Below, in pieces: positions 14,665 through 23,648 of a DNA stretch of 38,198 nt (position 1 is its first letter; each line of letters opens with the position of its first letter). The notes beneath the pieces are model-generated. The model made no database searches and was not told the origin of the DNA. It was given only the letters and a program-made list of their open reading frames with translations. The stretch spans positions 1 to 38,198 of the IMG/VR virus record IMGVR_UViG_3300029448_000129; one strand, given 5' to 3'. Source of the DNA: a virus. The position numbers and the translations under genes were made by a program.

Positions 14665-16536
14665 TTAATTACCTAAATCCTTTATATTGTCTTCATTAAG
14701 TAATTCCGAGGTATCTTCCTTATCTTCAGTAAATACTATCTGTTTTAAGGACTCCTTATTTTTAAAATAAACTGACTGTGTTAAAAGTGATTCATTAACA
14801 TTTTCATTATCTGAAGGATAACCTCCATGCATACCTTCAATACCTAGAGGATCACGTCCTCCTACAGGGTTATCATTAGTACCGTATACTGATGCTTTTT
14901 CTTTTGGCCTACCTCCTTCTGGTCCAGGTTCTCCATATCCAGGGGGAACGTTAGCAGGGCCCTTTTCAGTAGCTGTAGCTCTCCTACCGTACATCGAAGC
15001 TAAATCATGAGGAGTACCATAAGAACGACCTGATCTTGCAGGATCATTGCCTTCAGCCTCTAGCTGAGCAATTCTAAATGCTCTTTTGCTATCTTCTCTG
15101 ACTAAGTCTCTTTCTTCGTTATACTGATCCTCTGATAAGCTAAATATATTTTCATATATATAATCAGATGAAAACATTTTAGTATCTCTCATTTGAGAAG
15201 CTAAATCTATTTTTTCTTTTAATAAAGCTACTTTTTCTTGCTCGTATATTACAGAAGCAGTAGTTAATTTAATTTCAAAGTTAGTTAAACTTTCTCCTGT
15301 GAAACCTTGAGTATATAAATGTACTAAAGCAATCTTAGTAAGTTCAGATTCTAATATTCTTTGAATACGTTCTACTGTTCTAGCAAATCTTATATCCTCT
15401 GCTGCTAAAGTTGCTTTTCCATTTAAATCACCTTCAAACCCAAAATATGCTTTTGGAATCTTTAAAGCAGCAAATAATTTATCTCTTAAATATACTATAT
15501 CATTAGTCCCATCATATTCTAATCCTTTAGTAGTCTCTATTCTAGTAGTAGCATCTCCACCTCTAACTGGAAGATAGAAATCCTCCATCATATTCTGCAT
15601 GTTAAACTTTAGATTATACTGTCCTGTTTGAGGATCAACGTATGGAGTTTTTTTCATTGTATTGATAGTCTTCTGCATAAACTGCTCTACCTCATTAGGA
15701 GGTATACTACCAACATTAACAAAGAACATTCTTTTTTCAGGTGCTCTCATGATACGGTGAATTAACATCGCATCTTCCATTAAATTTAATTGTTTGTATA
15801 TTTTTCTAGCAGGCTCTAAATAAGATCTACCATAAGGTAAGTAATTAGTATCTGAGATTAATCTGAAATGAGCTACTTCATAGTTATCTAAAGTAATAAC
15901 GTTTGATTTTTTTCTGCTAGGAATTTTATTAGGATCTTGGTGAGAAGCTAAACCATCAGGATCAATTATAAATTGTACTTTATTAGGATTTTCTGGGTCG
16001 TGACCTTCATGTCTTGATACATTATATACGGTATATGGTAGGACATTGTATACGCCGAACTTCTCTGCTACTTCTAGCTTTAAGAAAAAGTCTCCGTACT
16101 TACACATATTACGTGTCCATGACCATAAATTAAATTCTATATTTAATACGTCATAGAATAAATTATTAAGTACTCTTTGAATATTCTCGTCAGAAGATTT
16201 TATAGTTAAAATATCTCCTTGATCATTTCTTACTGTAGCTTCATCTGATAGTATGTCTAATGAAGAGGCTAAAATGGAATCAGTGTCCATTGCTTCATAA
16301 TCACTATATAGCTGTAGACGTAAAGTCTGGTAGTTTAAAGTTGGGTTATATTGATTACGTGAATTAGGAACGTATAGTCTAGTAAATCTGTCAATTAGAG
16401 AATTTGTTTCATATCTCCCAGAAGTTTGTATTTTATTTACGTCGGCGACTTTGAGCTCATTTCCTCCTATATTACGTATAATAACGTCATTAGAAAAAAG
16501 TCTTCTTAAACGTCCAAATAAGGATGTATCTGCCAT
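14665..16536 (-). CDS. 20: Portal protein, T4 gp20-like
   Basis: A 623-residue protein with clear T4-type portal signatures: MDTDSILASSLDILSDEAT near residue 80, WSWTRNMCKYGDFFLKLEV near residue 140, YEVAHFRLISDTNYLPYGRS with LEPARKIYKQLNLMEDAMLI near residues 225-255, and IMRAPEKRMFFVNVGSIPPN after that. Later come YLRDKLFAALKIPKAYFGFE and KATLAAEDIRFARTVERIQ. T4 gp20 is 524 residues; the extra length lies in a Gly/Pro/Glu-rich C-terminal tail. Twelve copies form the ring through which the terminase packages DNA and to which the neck attaches. It follows the terminase gene directly. Confidence 0.95.
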   Translation of the reverse strand: MADTSLFGRLRRLFSNDVIIRNIGGNELKVADVNKIQTSGRYETNSLIDRFTRLYVPNSRNQYNPTLNYQTLRLQLYSDYEAMDTDSILASSLDILSDEATVRNDQGDILTIKSSDENIQRVLNNLFYDVLNIEFNLWSWTRNMCKYGDFFLKLEVAEKFGVYNVLPYTVYNVSRHEGHDPENPNKVQFIIDPDGLASHQDPNKIPSRKKSNVITLDNYEVAHFRLISDTNYLPYGRSYLEPARKIYKQLNLMEDAMLIHRIMRAPEKRMFFVNVGSIPPNEVEQFMQKTINTMKKTPYVDPQTGQYNLKFNMQNMMEDFYLPVRGGDATTRIETTKGLEYDGTNDIVYLRDKLFAALKIPKAYFGFEGDLNGKATLAAEDIRFARTVERIQRILESELTKIALVHLYTQGFTGESLTNFEIKLTTASVIYEQEKVALLKEKIDLASQMRDTKMFSSDYIYENIFSLSEDQYNEERDLVREDSKRAFRIAQLEAEGNDPARSGRSYGTPHDLASMYGRRATATEKGPANVPPGYGEPGPEGGRPKEKASVYGTNDNPVGGRDPLGIEGMHGGYPSDNENVNESLLTQSVYFKNKESLKQIVFTEDKEDTSELLNEDNIKDLGN

Positions 16537-16546
16537 CAGGTTATGT

Positions 16547-16560
16547 TTTTATATAAATAG
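16547..16560 (-). promoter_or_regulatory. Candidate late promoter, CTATTTATATAAAA
   Basis: Sense strand CTATTTATATAAAA, 10 nt before the portal ATG and in the 26-bp gap after the terminase gene. Matches the recurrent motif. Confidence 0.5.
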
Positions 16561-16562
16561 TA

Positions 16563-18137
16563 TTATTTAAGTAACCAGGTGATATCTTCTTCTCCACCCG
16601 GTGTCTTTAAAAGATAAGGATTTTCTTGCAGATTACCAACTGTACTTATAATTGCTTGATTACGTTTATTCAAATTGGTAAAAGAAGAAAGTTGAGCTCT
16701 AGTCAGGTCCATACCCTGTTGTCTCATTCTTAATGCTGTGTCTCTTACATAAAGTGCTGTTGCACAAGATATAATTAAATCATCGTTATATCTATCTTGA
16801 GCTTGAGCTTTACCGTTCTTCCAAACAAATACTCTCATTTCGCTCATTAATCTTTTAGATTGTATAGTAACTGAGTGGTCTCTTATATACTCTATCATCT
16901 TAGCAATAACTAATGGTCTTGTTTTTGCTGACATTGTAAAGCCAGGAACTAATTTATCTCTTTCAAACTTACTCATATAAGATTCTACAGTTTCCATATT
17001 ATTTGTAGAACTATAGTACATATTCTTATACTCTCTTTCTAATATTTGTTCGATAGTTGCCCAACCTATATTAGCATTTTCACAAACTAATAATGCATCA
17101 TTATATTCTGATGCTATACCTACTAATAAGTTACCAAATTCTTTTGGTGCTATTTTACCTTTATATTCAGCTACTTGTACTGCATTATCTACATCAAATA
17201 TATGAAATGCAGAATAGTCAGTTGCATCACCTCTAGCGACATCTGCTACTACCATATAAGACTTGGTATAATCTACTCCTTCCCATACCCATAGATTACT
17301 ATCTACTCCTCTTCTTTCTAAAGGATCTCTTTGGTAGGTTTCTTCATAGTAAGCCATATCTGTAGTTTCAAATACAGTATCACCAGATGCTAAGAAATCG
17401 CAATCACATTCTTGTCCGGCCATTTTAGGTCCTAAATCTTGATCTTGAATGTCTCTCCATCTTTGATCTCTTTCAGGGTGTACTGACCAGGGTAACCGTA
17501 TAGGTGTAAAACTATTTTCACCTGTCTCAGCTTTCTCCCACGTTTGATGGAACCAGTTACCTATACCATTAGGAGTAGACAGTGCCATACATTGTCCACC
17601 TGTAGCTAAGGTTTGTTGAGCTGCAGTAAAGGTTTCATCTACGTTATCAATAAAAGCAGCCTCATCCATAAGGAGTAACGATACTGCTTCTGATCGTGCA
17701 GCATCAGGTGAAGATGATTTAGCTTGTACTTTAGAACCGTTTTTAAGTCTTAACGACAATTTATTTTTTTCTACTGCAGGTAGCTTTAACCATCTAGGCA
17801 ATTCATCGTACATAAAGGTTACTTTATTTACAAGGTTCCTTGCTGTTGCTTGAGTAGTTGCTAATGCTAAAACGTTTTTATCTTTATGAAATAACATTAA
17901 CCATAAACTATATGCAGAAGCTAGAGTAGATATACCTAACTGTCTTGACTTAAGAGTAATAAGATATTGATTATCTCTAAATAAATGCAATACTTTCTCT
18001 TGGAAAGGGTAAAGGGCAAATAAGATCCTACCACGAGTTGGGTGTTGTATATGGCAATACTTTTTCATAAAGTACGCCGGATCTTTAGCACACTTAATAT
18101 ATTCTTGTGCAATTATTTTTTTTATGTCTTGTGCCAT
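16563..18137 (-). CDS. 17: Terminase large subunit, T4 gp17-like
   Basis: A 524-residue packaging motor with both expected domains. The ATPase half has the Walker A-type loop SRQLGIST (residues 64-71), Walker B LLLMDE (154-159, Asp158 and Glu159) and the coupling motif STPNG (from 187). The nuclease half has an RNase H-like arrangement: VVADVARGDATDYSA with Asp299, VCENANIGW with Glu353, and a late NDDLIISCATALYVRD. This matches T4 gp17, which translocates DNA into the prohead and cuts the concatemer. No small-terminase gene (gp16) is recognisable in this window. The ATG lies 5 nt after the upstream gene's stop. Confidence 0.97.
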   Translation of the reverse strand: MAQDIKKIIAQEYIKCAKDPAYFMKKYCHIQHPTRGRILFALYPFQEKVLHLFRDNQYLITLKSRQLGISTLASAYSLWLMLFHKDKNVLALATTQATARNLVNKVTFMYDELPRWLKLPAVEKNKLSLRLKNGSKVQAKSSSPDAARSEAVSLLLMDEAAFIDNVDETFTAAQQTLATGGQCMALSTPNGIGNWFHQTWEKAETGENSFTPIRLPWSVHPERDQRWRDIQDQDLGPKMAGQECDCDFLASGDTVFETTDMAYYEETYQRDPLERRGVDSNLWVWEGVDYTKSYMVVADVARGDATDYSAFHIFDVDNAVQVAEYKGKIAPKEFGNLLVGIASEYNDALLVCENANIGWATIEQILEREYKNMYYSSTNNMETVESYMSKFERDKLVPGFTMSAKTRPLVIAKMIEYIRDHSVTIQSKRLMSEMRVFVWKNGKAQAQDRYNDDLIISCATALYVRDTALRMRQQGMDLTRAQLSSFTNLNKRNQAIISTVGNLQENPYLLKTPGGEEDITWLLK

Positions 18138-18142
18138 AACTT

Positions 18143-19192
18143 TTAAATATCAGTAGCATTCGGTTTATAATCTACTGGGTAGATACCGAATCTAGCATTT
18201 ACTATTCCCATATTCTTTCTATCCCTCCTAAAGGTAACATAAAGCATAGGTTCATAACCTCCTGATGGTATTTCAGGATTGTTTACTTGGTGGTTGCATC
18301 TAATTACGTAGTCCCCTGATTCTTGCGCTTCAAACTTTACAGGTCCTTGCAGTATTGCTTGACAGTTATTTATACCGAACTTATCTGATCCCTGTTCTAG
18401 ACCGTAGACGCTTTTACGTTTAGCTTCGTCGTTTAGAAGCGCTCTCTTAAAAGAAGTTTTCGGTTTAAGTTCTCCATCTGTTGCTTTTCTAACTGCCTCT
18501 ACAAAAGATTTAATTTCTTCATATTCTTCGAAACCTTTAAATCCGCTGTACTGTTGAAAGTGCTTAGGGGAGGAACCATCTTTATGTGACAGGAAAATTA
18601 CAGGTCCTTGATCAGTATTTAACGTAAAGTCAGCTTTCGGTGTACCTTTTACTGTTGCTGCACTAGTTACTTCCTTATACTCCTTTCCTCCTAATTCAAC
18701 ATCAATAGAACCTATCTCTTGCAATTCTTTATTAATTCCAGCTAATGCTATGTCTTCTTGAGCTGTACCAGATCCTTTTCCTTTTCCTCCAAAAGCAGGA
18801 GTTTTTAATAAACTGTTTATTCCAATATCTTTACCGTCTACTTTAAAAAAAGGAAAGGCATTTACTCCAGAACCAGCTAACTTTTTTATTCCGTCAATAT
18901 CTGAGTTTTGGAAGAATTCAGCAAATTCTGGTTTTGCAAAATCTATAACCTTTTCTTCTCCGGAGCTTAAAGCTATAGGTTCCTTATTAGAGATAAGGTC
19001 ATAAAGTTTATTTAGTCTAGGACCTCCGTATTTTCTTAAATCACCGAAAGATAAAATATTATAATCTCCTTCAGTTAGACTAAACCCAAACATAGATTCA
19101 AACAAAGCCATATCCTCTTGACTGTTAATGTCAGGATATCCTTTCTTGGTCTTATATGACCATTCTAGTATAGCTTTGTCTATGAGATTCAT
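18143..19192 (-). CDS. Unknown protein upstream of terminase, possible nuclease fold
   Basis: A 349-residue protein starting MNLIDKAILE-W, loosely resembling the phage's N-terminal tag. The central part has SAATVKGTPKADFTLNTDQG followed by PVIFLSHKDGSSPKHFQQYS. A Lys-Ala-Asp, a strand and then a hydrophobic strand ending in (S/E)xK is the layout of some PD-(D/E)XK restriction-type folds, and phage relatives often show KxD...ISLKK. This is suggestive only. The C-terminal part has NNCQAILQGPVKFEAQESGD and MLYVTFRRDRKNMGIVNARF. It sits directly before terminase and one base after the previous gene's stop. A packaging or packaged role is possible. Confidence 0.45.
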   Translation of the reverse strand: MNLIDKAILEWSYKTKKGYPDINSQEDMALFESMFGFSLTEGDYNILSFGDLRKYGGPRLNKLYDLISNKEPIALSSGEEKVIDFAKPEFAEFFQNSDIDGIKKLAGSGVNAFPFFKVDGKDIGINSLLKTPAFGGKGKGSGTAQEDIALAGINKELQEIGSIDVELGGKEYKEVTSAATVKGTPKADFTLNTDQGPVIFLSHKDGSSPKHFQQYSGFKGFEEYEEIKSFVEAVRKATDGELKPKTSFKRALLNDEAKRKSVYGLEQGSDKFGINNCQAILQGPVKFEAQESGDYVIRCNHQVNNPEIPSGGYEPMLYVTFRRDRKNMGIVNARFGIYPVDYKPNATDI

Positions 19193-20226
19193 TATGCTTC
19201 TGGTTCTTCTCCTGGTTCTTCGAAATCTATTTCTTCGCCACCTAGATCAGCTCCACCTTCTTCACCGCCTTCATCTCCTCCTAGATCATCTGCGGTGGTT
19301 CCTCCTCCTTCTTCGCCAGGAAAGTCTCCTCCGCCACCGCCACCGCCTCCGGTATCAGTATCAGCAGGCTCGCCTTCTCCAGCTCCACTCATTGGTCCTT
19401 CTTTATATAAAATTGCTAATTTGTCTAATGCTTGTTGGTAATCGTCAATTTTATTTATATAGTATCTTTTACCAAGTATTTGAGCCTCGAATCCAGCTCC
19501 TAACCACTTCATAATATACTCTTGACCATTTTTTAAATTTATTCTAAATTCAGTAGGTCGTGGTGAAATCCAATCTATTGAGTCGACAAACTCTTTAAAA
19601 TCTTCTGTCTGTAATTTTATAAGGGAAGCTTTTAGAGTAGGAAACTTGGCTAAAATAGTATCAGTAGCATCTTCTAATATAGTTTCTTCAGGTGCTGAAG
19701 TATCTGGTTCTTCTTCTGGAGTTGGCTCTTCTTCCTCTTTAATATCATCAAGCATAGATTCATGAATAAGACTAGCATGTATTTGAAAATCCTCAAAAAG
19801 AGATTCTAATGTAGCTCTACTCCTTATAAGTGCATACTGATCAGGGCGTTCTACTCTAAGGTATCTTTGTAACTTTCTAAAATTAGTTTTTATTAACTCA
19901 AATAACTCTCTTGCAGCTTTATCAGTTCTAACATCTTTATCCCTCATTAATACTTTAATGTCTTGTACTATATCATCATAGTCACTATACATTTTATCAA
20001 ATGAAGGTATAGCTATTACCTTATGACTTATTTGACCAGTACTTTTATTTTGACCATCAAACTTCATATAGCGAGTCATATCATTACTAAAGAAATCTTT
20101 AGGGTGTAATGGTCCGTGACGTTTTTCTATAGCCTTTTTAAAAGCAGCAGGAAGATCTTTTGGTTTAACATTTTCTTCTTGTACTTGAGCGTATGTTTCT
20201 AAAATAAGTTTTTCTAACTTGTGCAT
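19192..20226 (-). CDS. Tagged unknown protein with Gly/Glu-rich tail, 344 aa
   Basis: The N-terminus MHKLEKLILE-T matches the (I/L)xE-terminated tags of this phage. The first ~165 residues are helical and charged. An acidic linker (IKEEEEPTPEEEPDTSAPEE) leads to a compact domain near residues 190-270 with FKEFVDSIDWISPRPTEFRI and EYIMKWLGAGFEAQILGKRY. The last ~70 residues are nearly all Gly, Glu and Asp, with a run of eight glycines. Such a tail is disordered. The function is unknown. It lies between the 819-residue mosaic protein and the gene preceding terminase. An internal head role is inferred from the tag only. Confidence 0.5.
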   Translation of the reverse strand: MHKLEKLILETYAQVQEENVKPKDLPAAFKKAIEKRHGPLHPKDFFSNDMTRYMKFDGQNKSTGQISHKVIAIPSFDKMYSDYDDIVQDIKVLMRDKDVRTDKAARELFELIKTNFRKLQRYLRVERPDQYALIRSRATLESLFEDFQIHASLIHESMLDDIKEEEEPTPEEEPDTSAPEETILEDATDTILAKFPTLKASLIKLQTEDFKEFVDSIDWISPRPTEFRINLKNGQEYIMKWLGAGFEAQILGKRYYINKIDDYQQALDKLAILYKEGPMSGAGEGEPADTDTGGGGGGGGDFPGEEGGGTTADDLGGDEGGEEGGADLGGEEIDFEEPGEEPEA

Positions 20227-20229
20227 AGC

Positions 20230-22689
20230 TTATTTCTTTTTCTTTTTGTACCCTTTATGCCAATGCTCATTACTAGTTTTTATGTCTAGTTCACTGACTG
20301 GAATATCTTTTATAGTTTTTCCGTTTTCAAATAAAACATCATAATGTGTAACTACATACTTATTATTTTCTTTAACTAAGGTATGTTTCTCTGGTATACA
20401 GTTACCTTTGCCGTATATTTCATGAACCACTTTAGCAGCACAATCATGTTTAAATCCAGGACCTGCTTCATCTAATTCTTGATCTTTTCCTATATTAGAA
20501 GCTTTTTTAATCTTTTCTTGTTCAAGCTTCTTTTTAATATCAGTAAGTTTCTTAAGGTGAGGTACTACTGATTTATCTCCTGCTTTATATTTTTTAGCAA
20601 GTCTTTTCATAGTATGAACTGTAGTATCATAAAGGTCGTCTACATTTCTACCTTCTTCCATATCGTCTCTTCCATCTAACATAGCTTCAAGCTTTCTAAT
20701 AGCCATTTCTAATGCTTCATCTTCTGATATGTTAGCAGTGTGAGCTAGATTTCTTATTACTTGTTCTAAGTCTTCAAAAGCTGCTCTTACAAATCTATCT
20801 CCATCTACTTCGTTTACACCTTCTTTTTCTGCTTTAGTAGCATAGATTGCTTTTCTTTGAGCATCTGATTTATATTTACCTTCATCAGTACCTTTAGTAT
20901 CAATGAATATATGAGTAATATGGTCTATAATTTCTTGAGCTGCTTCTCCAGTGGAAATACCATCCTCGTTAGCCATACTAATAATAATGTTATTAATGGC
21001 TTCTCCATCTCCTCTACCTTCTTTTACTTTATCAGTATAAGCCATATTAGTAGGATCGCCTTCTGAAGGTTTAATTTTAGTAGTCATTCCATCTCCTTCT
21101 AAAGCAAGTTGATCTATGGCAGGTTGCTTTTCTTCTGAATCTAAGTAATGATATGCTTTTTGCATATAATCTTTGGCTAAGATTAATTTAGATTGCCACC
21201 AGTTAGGAAAATCTACTTCTCCGTCAAACTGCTCATACTTTTGTAATTTTTTAACTAGTTTAGCGGCATATTGAGCTGTTTCGTATGCTGTGGTCTGTAA
21301 CATGCCAGGTTCATCATCCTGATGCCCGACATCCATATCTTCTTTTTTGATCATTTCTTCTAGTTCGTTATCAATGCTAGTCTCATCTATTATTATACCG
21401 TTTTGTTGTAACTCTTCAACTGCATCATGTATATCTGCATTATCAGCATTATGGATATATAAAATGTTAGGATCGTTTAATTCAAACTTTACTTTACTAT
21501 CTCCAAAAGCTTTTTCAAGTATACCTAATGCCTCCATTAACTCAGTACTTTCTACTTTTATATAATGTACACCGGCTGGTGATTCATCAATCTTACCGGC
21601 TGCTATATCTTTTATTATATCAACATGTCCTTTCAGGTAGTGAATTTTATCAGCATTTATACCTAAATCTCTAGAAATATGAATAAGCTTCTCTCTTACT
21701 TTTTCAGCATATTCAACAGCTGCAGGAGTTGCATTCTTAGATGCAATAACTGCTTTTTCTAATTTAAATAAGTCATCATGAATTTTAGTCCATTCTCCAA
21801 GCTCGGCAGTAGTCTTACCGCTTTTAATAAGTTCGTTCCTTAAAGCTTGTGCACCTGGACATATATCGAAGTGCTGCGGTTCGTATTCGTCAAACTCTCC
21901 TTCTGAAATATTTTCTGTGTTAATTAACTTATCTAGTTTTTTCTTTTGATCTAAATGAGCTTTGCTTGAACCTTTTAAAGACTTAGAAAGTTTAATTATA
22001 CCTTTAGTATCTTTATCTAATTTTTTCTTTTGGTCTAGATGAGCTTTACTAGAACCTTTTAGTGCTTTAGAAAGTTTTTTTAATCCTTTAGTATCATCAG
22101 CATTTACTACTTCATTTTGAGATTTAAAATGCTTTGTAAGTTCATTAGCTAAATGATCAACATTAACCTGTGCTTCTCCTGATGGTTTAACTCCTACGTC
22201 TGTTAATTCTTTGTCAAATGAAAAATCAGTTAAATGTAAAGTATCATCAGTAATGTAAAATGAAAAAGAATCTTCATTATCATTCTTATAAGTAATATCA
22301 ATATCGAAAGAATTTTCTTCTATTTTTGTAGCTTTCATGCTACCTATTTCGTCTCCTAAGCTTTTTACACTCATGGCTACAGCTTTACCTACACTTTTAG
22401 CTATAGCTTTTGTTTCGTCTACACTAAATTTCATTCCGTCCTGTTCTTTAGTAAGCTTTACGTTAGCTCCATCATCAGCTAGGTCTTTTGCTTTAGCCTC
22501 ATCATCAGTATGTATCATACCTTTTTCAGCTTCTTTTAATTGTTTAATAAGAGATTCTTTTAGTAGCTCAAGATTCTTAGCTGTTTTGGCAATATTTTGA
22601 GATTTGCTAGGTGTATATGTTCCGTCTTTAATTTTTTCTAAAGTAAGCTGACATTTAGATAAACGGTCGTTTAGTTCTTTATAGGTCAT
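20230..22689 (-). CDS. Large mosaic protein, probable processed internal protein, 819 aa
   Basis: The longest complete gene in the window. Residues 1-60 are helical (MTYKELNDRLSKCQLTLEKI). Residues ~75-190 form a domain with VGKAVAMSVKSLGDEIGSMK. Residues ~195-255 carry two 28-residue Lys-rich repeats. A domain near 275-370 has EYEPQHFDICPGAQALRNEL. A further one near 640-690 has AFEDLEQVIRNLAHTANISE. The last ~75 residues are a separate unit: PGFKHDCAAKVVHEIYGKGN ... NEHWHKGYKKKKK. Between units lie possible gp21 sites (NISE-G, ELDE-A, MEE-G). I recognise the last unit as a mobile phage domain of unknown function. A packaged, multiply cleaved protein is my inference. Confidence 0.5.
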   Translation of the reverse strand: MTYKELNDRLSKCQLTLEKIKDGTYTPSKSQNIAKTAKNLELLKESLIKQLKEAEKGMIHTDDEAKAKDLADDGANVKLTKEQDGMKFSVDETKAIAKSVGKAVAMSVKSLGDEIGSMKATKIEENSFDIDITYKNDNEDSFSFYITDDTLHLTDFSFDKELTDVGVKPSGEAQVNVDHLANELTKHFKSQNEVVNADDTKGLKKLSKALKGSSKAHLDQKKKLDKDTKGIIKLSKSLKGSSKAHLDQKKKLDKLINTENISEGEFDEYEPQHFDICPGAQALRNELIKSGKTTAELGEWTKIHDDLFKLEKAVIASKNATPAAVEYAEKVREKLIHISRDLGINADKIHYLKGHVDIIKDIAAGKIDESPAGVHYIKVESTELMEALGILEKAFGDSKVKFELNDPNILYIHNADNADIHDAVEELQQNGIIIDETSIDNELEEMIKKEDMDVGHQDDEPGMLQTTAYETAQYAAKLVKKLQKYEQFDGEVDFPNWWQSKLILAKDYMQKAYHYLDSEEKQPAIDQLALEGDGMTTKIKPSEGDPTNMAYTDKVKEGRGDGEAINNIIISMANEDGISTGEAAQEIIDHITHIFIDTKGTDEGKYKSDAQRKAIYATKAEKEGVNEVDGDRFVRAAFEDLEQVIRNLAHTANISEDEALEMAIRKLEAMLDGRDDMEEGRNVDDLYDTTVHTMKRLAKKYKAGDKSVVPHLKKLTDIKKKLEQEKIKKASNIGKDQELDEAGPGFKHDCAAKVVHEIYGKGNCIPEKHTLVKENNKYVVTHYDVLFENGKTIKDIPVSELDIKTSNEHWHKGYKKKKK
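21929..22096 (-). repeat. Two 84-bp direct repeats (28 residues each)
   Basis: Copies at 21929-22012 and 22013-22096 encode LSK(A/S)LKGSSKAHLDQKKKLD preceded by DTKG(L/I). The copies are adjacent with no spacer and differ mainly at third positions. The product is a Lys/Ser-rich helical segment that could bind DNA. Confidence 0.85.
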
Positions 22690-22710
22690 TATTCTACTGT
22701 TTTATAGCTA

Positions 22711-22723
22711 TAATAATAAATAG
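22711..22723 (-). promoter_or_regulatory. Candidate late promoter, CTATTTATTATTA
   Basis: Sense strand CTATTTATTATTA, in the 39-bp gap upstream of the 819-residue gene and 21 nt before its ATG. Matches the recurrent motif. Confidence 0.5.
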
Positions 22724-22728
22724 ATAGA

Positions 22729-23418
22729 TTAATCAATAACTTTGAGATAGCTGAATAGATAGGGTTTATTAAGGTAGTCGTCTTCAAAATACTTAATACC
22801 TATTTTATTAAAGCCAAACATCTCAGCTTTATAAACTGCTTGATCATATTCATTTAAATGTTTCCACTCATTTTTTTTGCTCAAAAGCTCTTTAGCTTTA
22901 TTTTCCCAATCAGTAGAATCTATAAACTTCTCTAGTTTATTTAAATTTAGTAAAAATTCTTCAGAATTCCTAGCATCTAGTTCAAAATGAAATATTTCAA
23001 CTGCTTGGTCTTCATCTACCCAGTCTACTGCAAAGTCTGCTCCATATTTAGGTTTCATATGAACCAACCTCCATAAGTGAGGGTATTGTTTTGCTTTTTC
23101 TTTTATTTGCTCTAAGGCTTCTCCTTTATATGCAAGTCTATGAAGTATATGAGCATGATCGATAAGTAGGTTAGGATGAGACTCAATTTCAGAATACCAG
23201 TGTTGTAGTTGTACTTTTAAAGCGTTGTCTGGGACTCTTCTTGTTTGTCTTTCTTCTACTAAGATAGGTATTTGATTAGAAGCATAAAACTCTTTTTCAA
23301 TGGCATTTAATTCATAACCTTCTCTGTCAAAAAAAGATTCAGTCCACTTAACTTCTTCTACTGCAGGGCTGCTTAAATAAAGGTCTTCAATAACTTTGTA
23401 TCTATTTTTTTTAAACAT
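22729..23418 (-). CDS. Conserved phage protein of unknown function, 229 aa
   Basis: It starts MFKKNRYKVIEDLYLSSPAV. It is rich in Trp, Tyr, Glu and Lys with segments LKVQLQHWYSEIESHPNLLI, DHAHILHRLAYKGEALEQIK, YPHLWRLVHMKPKYGADFAV and DWVDEDQAVEIFHFELDARN. These look like an all-alpha soluble protein, with no signal peptide, membrane segment or recognisable catalytic motif. The middle patterns, especially a His/Trp-rich DHAHxxHRLxYxGxA, look conserved rather than low-complexity. The gene begins one base from the stop of the basic 73-residue gene and is the last of its transcription unit before a promoter motif. Confidence 0.55.
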   Translation of the reverse strand: MFKKNRYKVIEDLYLSSPAVEEVKWTESFFDREGYELNAIEKEFYASNQIPILVEERQTRRVPDNALKVQLQHWYSEIESHPNLLIDHAHILHRLAYKGEALEQIKEKAKQYPHLWRLVHMKPKYGADFAVDWVDEDQAVEIFHFELDARNSEEFLLNLNKLEKFIDSTDWENKAKELLSKKNEWKHLNEYDQAVYKAEMFGFNKIGIKYFEDDYLNKPYLFSYLKVID

Positions 23419-23639
23419 TATTTTTTACCGCCTTTCATATTAGCGCACCAATGGTACATTTTACCTTTTTCACCACCGTACTTTTTAGCTTTAGCTCTTA
23501 ACGATGTAACTGATCCTTTGCATGATGCTCCTGATTTTTTTACACGACCGGGTTTTGACTTACCTTTCTTCTTACCGTCTTTAAAATTTTCGGAAGCAAG
23601 TATTTCACCTATCATTTGTGCTAAAGTTAATCTTGTCAT
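23418..23639 (-). CDS. Small basic Cys-containing protein, 73 aa
   Basis: A Lys/Gly-rich protein: MTRLTLAQMIGEILASENFK, then KSKPGRVKKSGASCKGSVTS and LRAKAKKYGGEKGKMYHWCA with the end NMKGGKK. The KxGASCKGSVTxLRxKAKKYGGxKGxMYHWCANMK pattern recurs in marine phages and has no known function. The two Cys residues and the strong positive charge suggest a nucleic-acid-binding role. The hydrophobic N-terminal helix ending in Glu might be another head-targeting segment, though it is a poor match. It begins 9 nt after the stop of the glycosyltransferase-like gene. Confidence 0.6.
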   Translation of the reverse strand: MTRLTLAQMIGEILASENFKDGKKKGKSKPGRVKKSGASCKGSVTSLRAKAKKYGGEKGKMYHWCANMKGGKK

Positions 23640-23648
23640 ATACCTAAT

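Noticed and set aside
19128-19514. Plus-strand Leu/His/Arg-rich open frame
   Set aside because: It lies opposite the Gly/Glu-rich tail of the 344-residue gene and shows no protein-like pattern.
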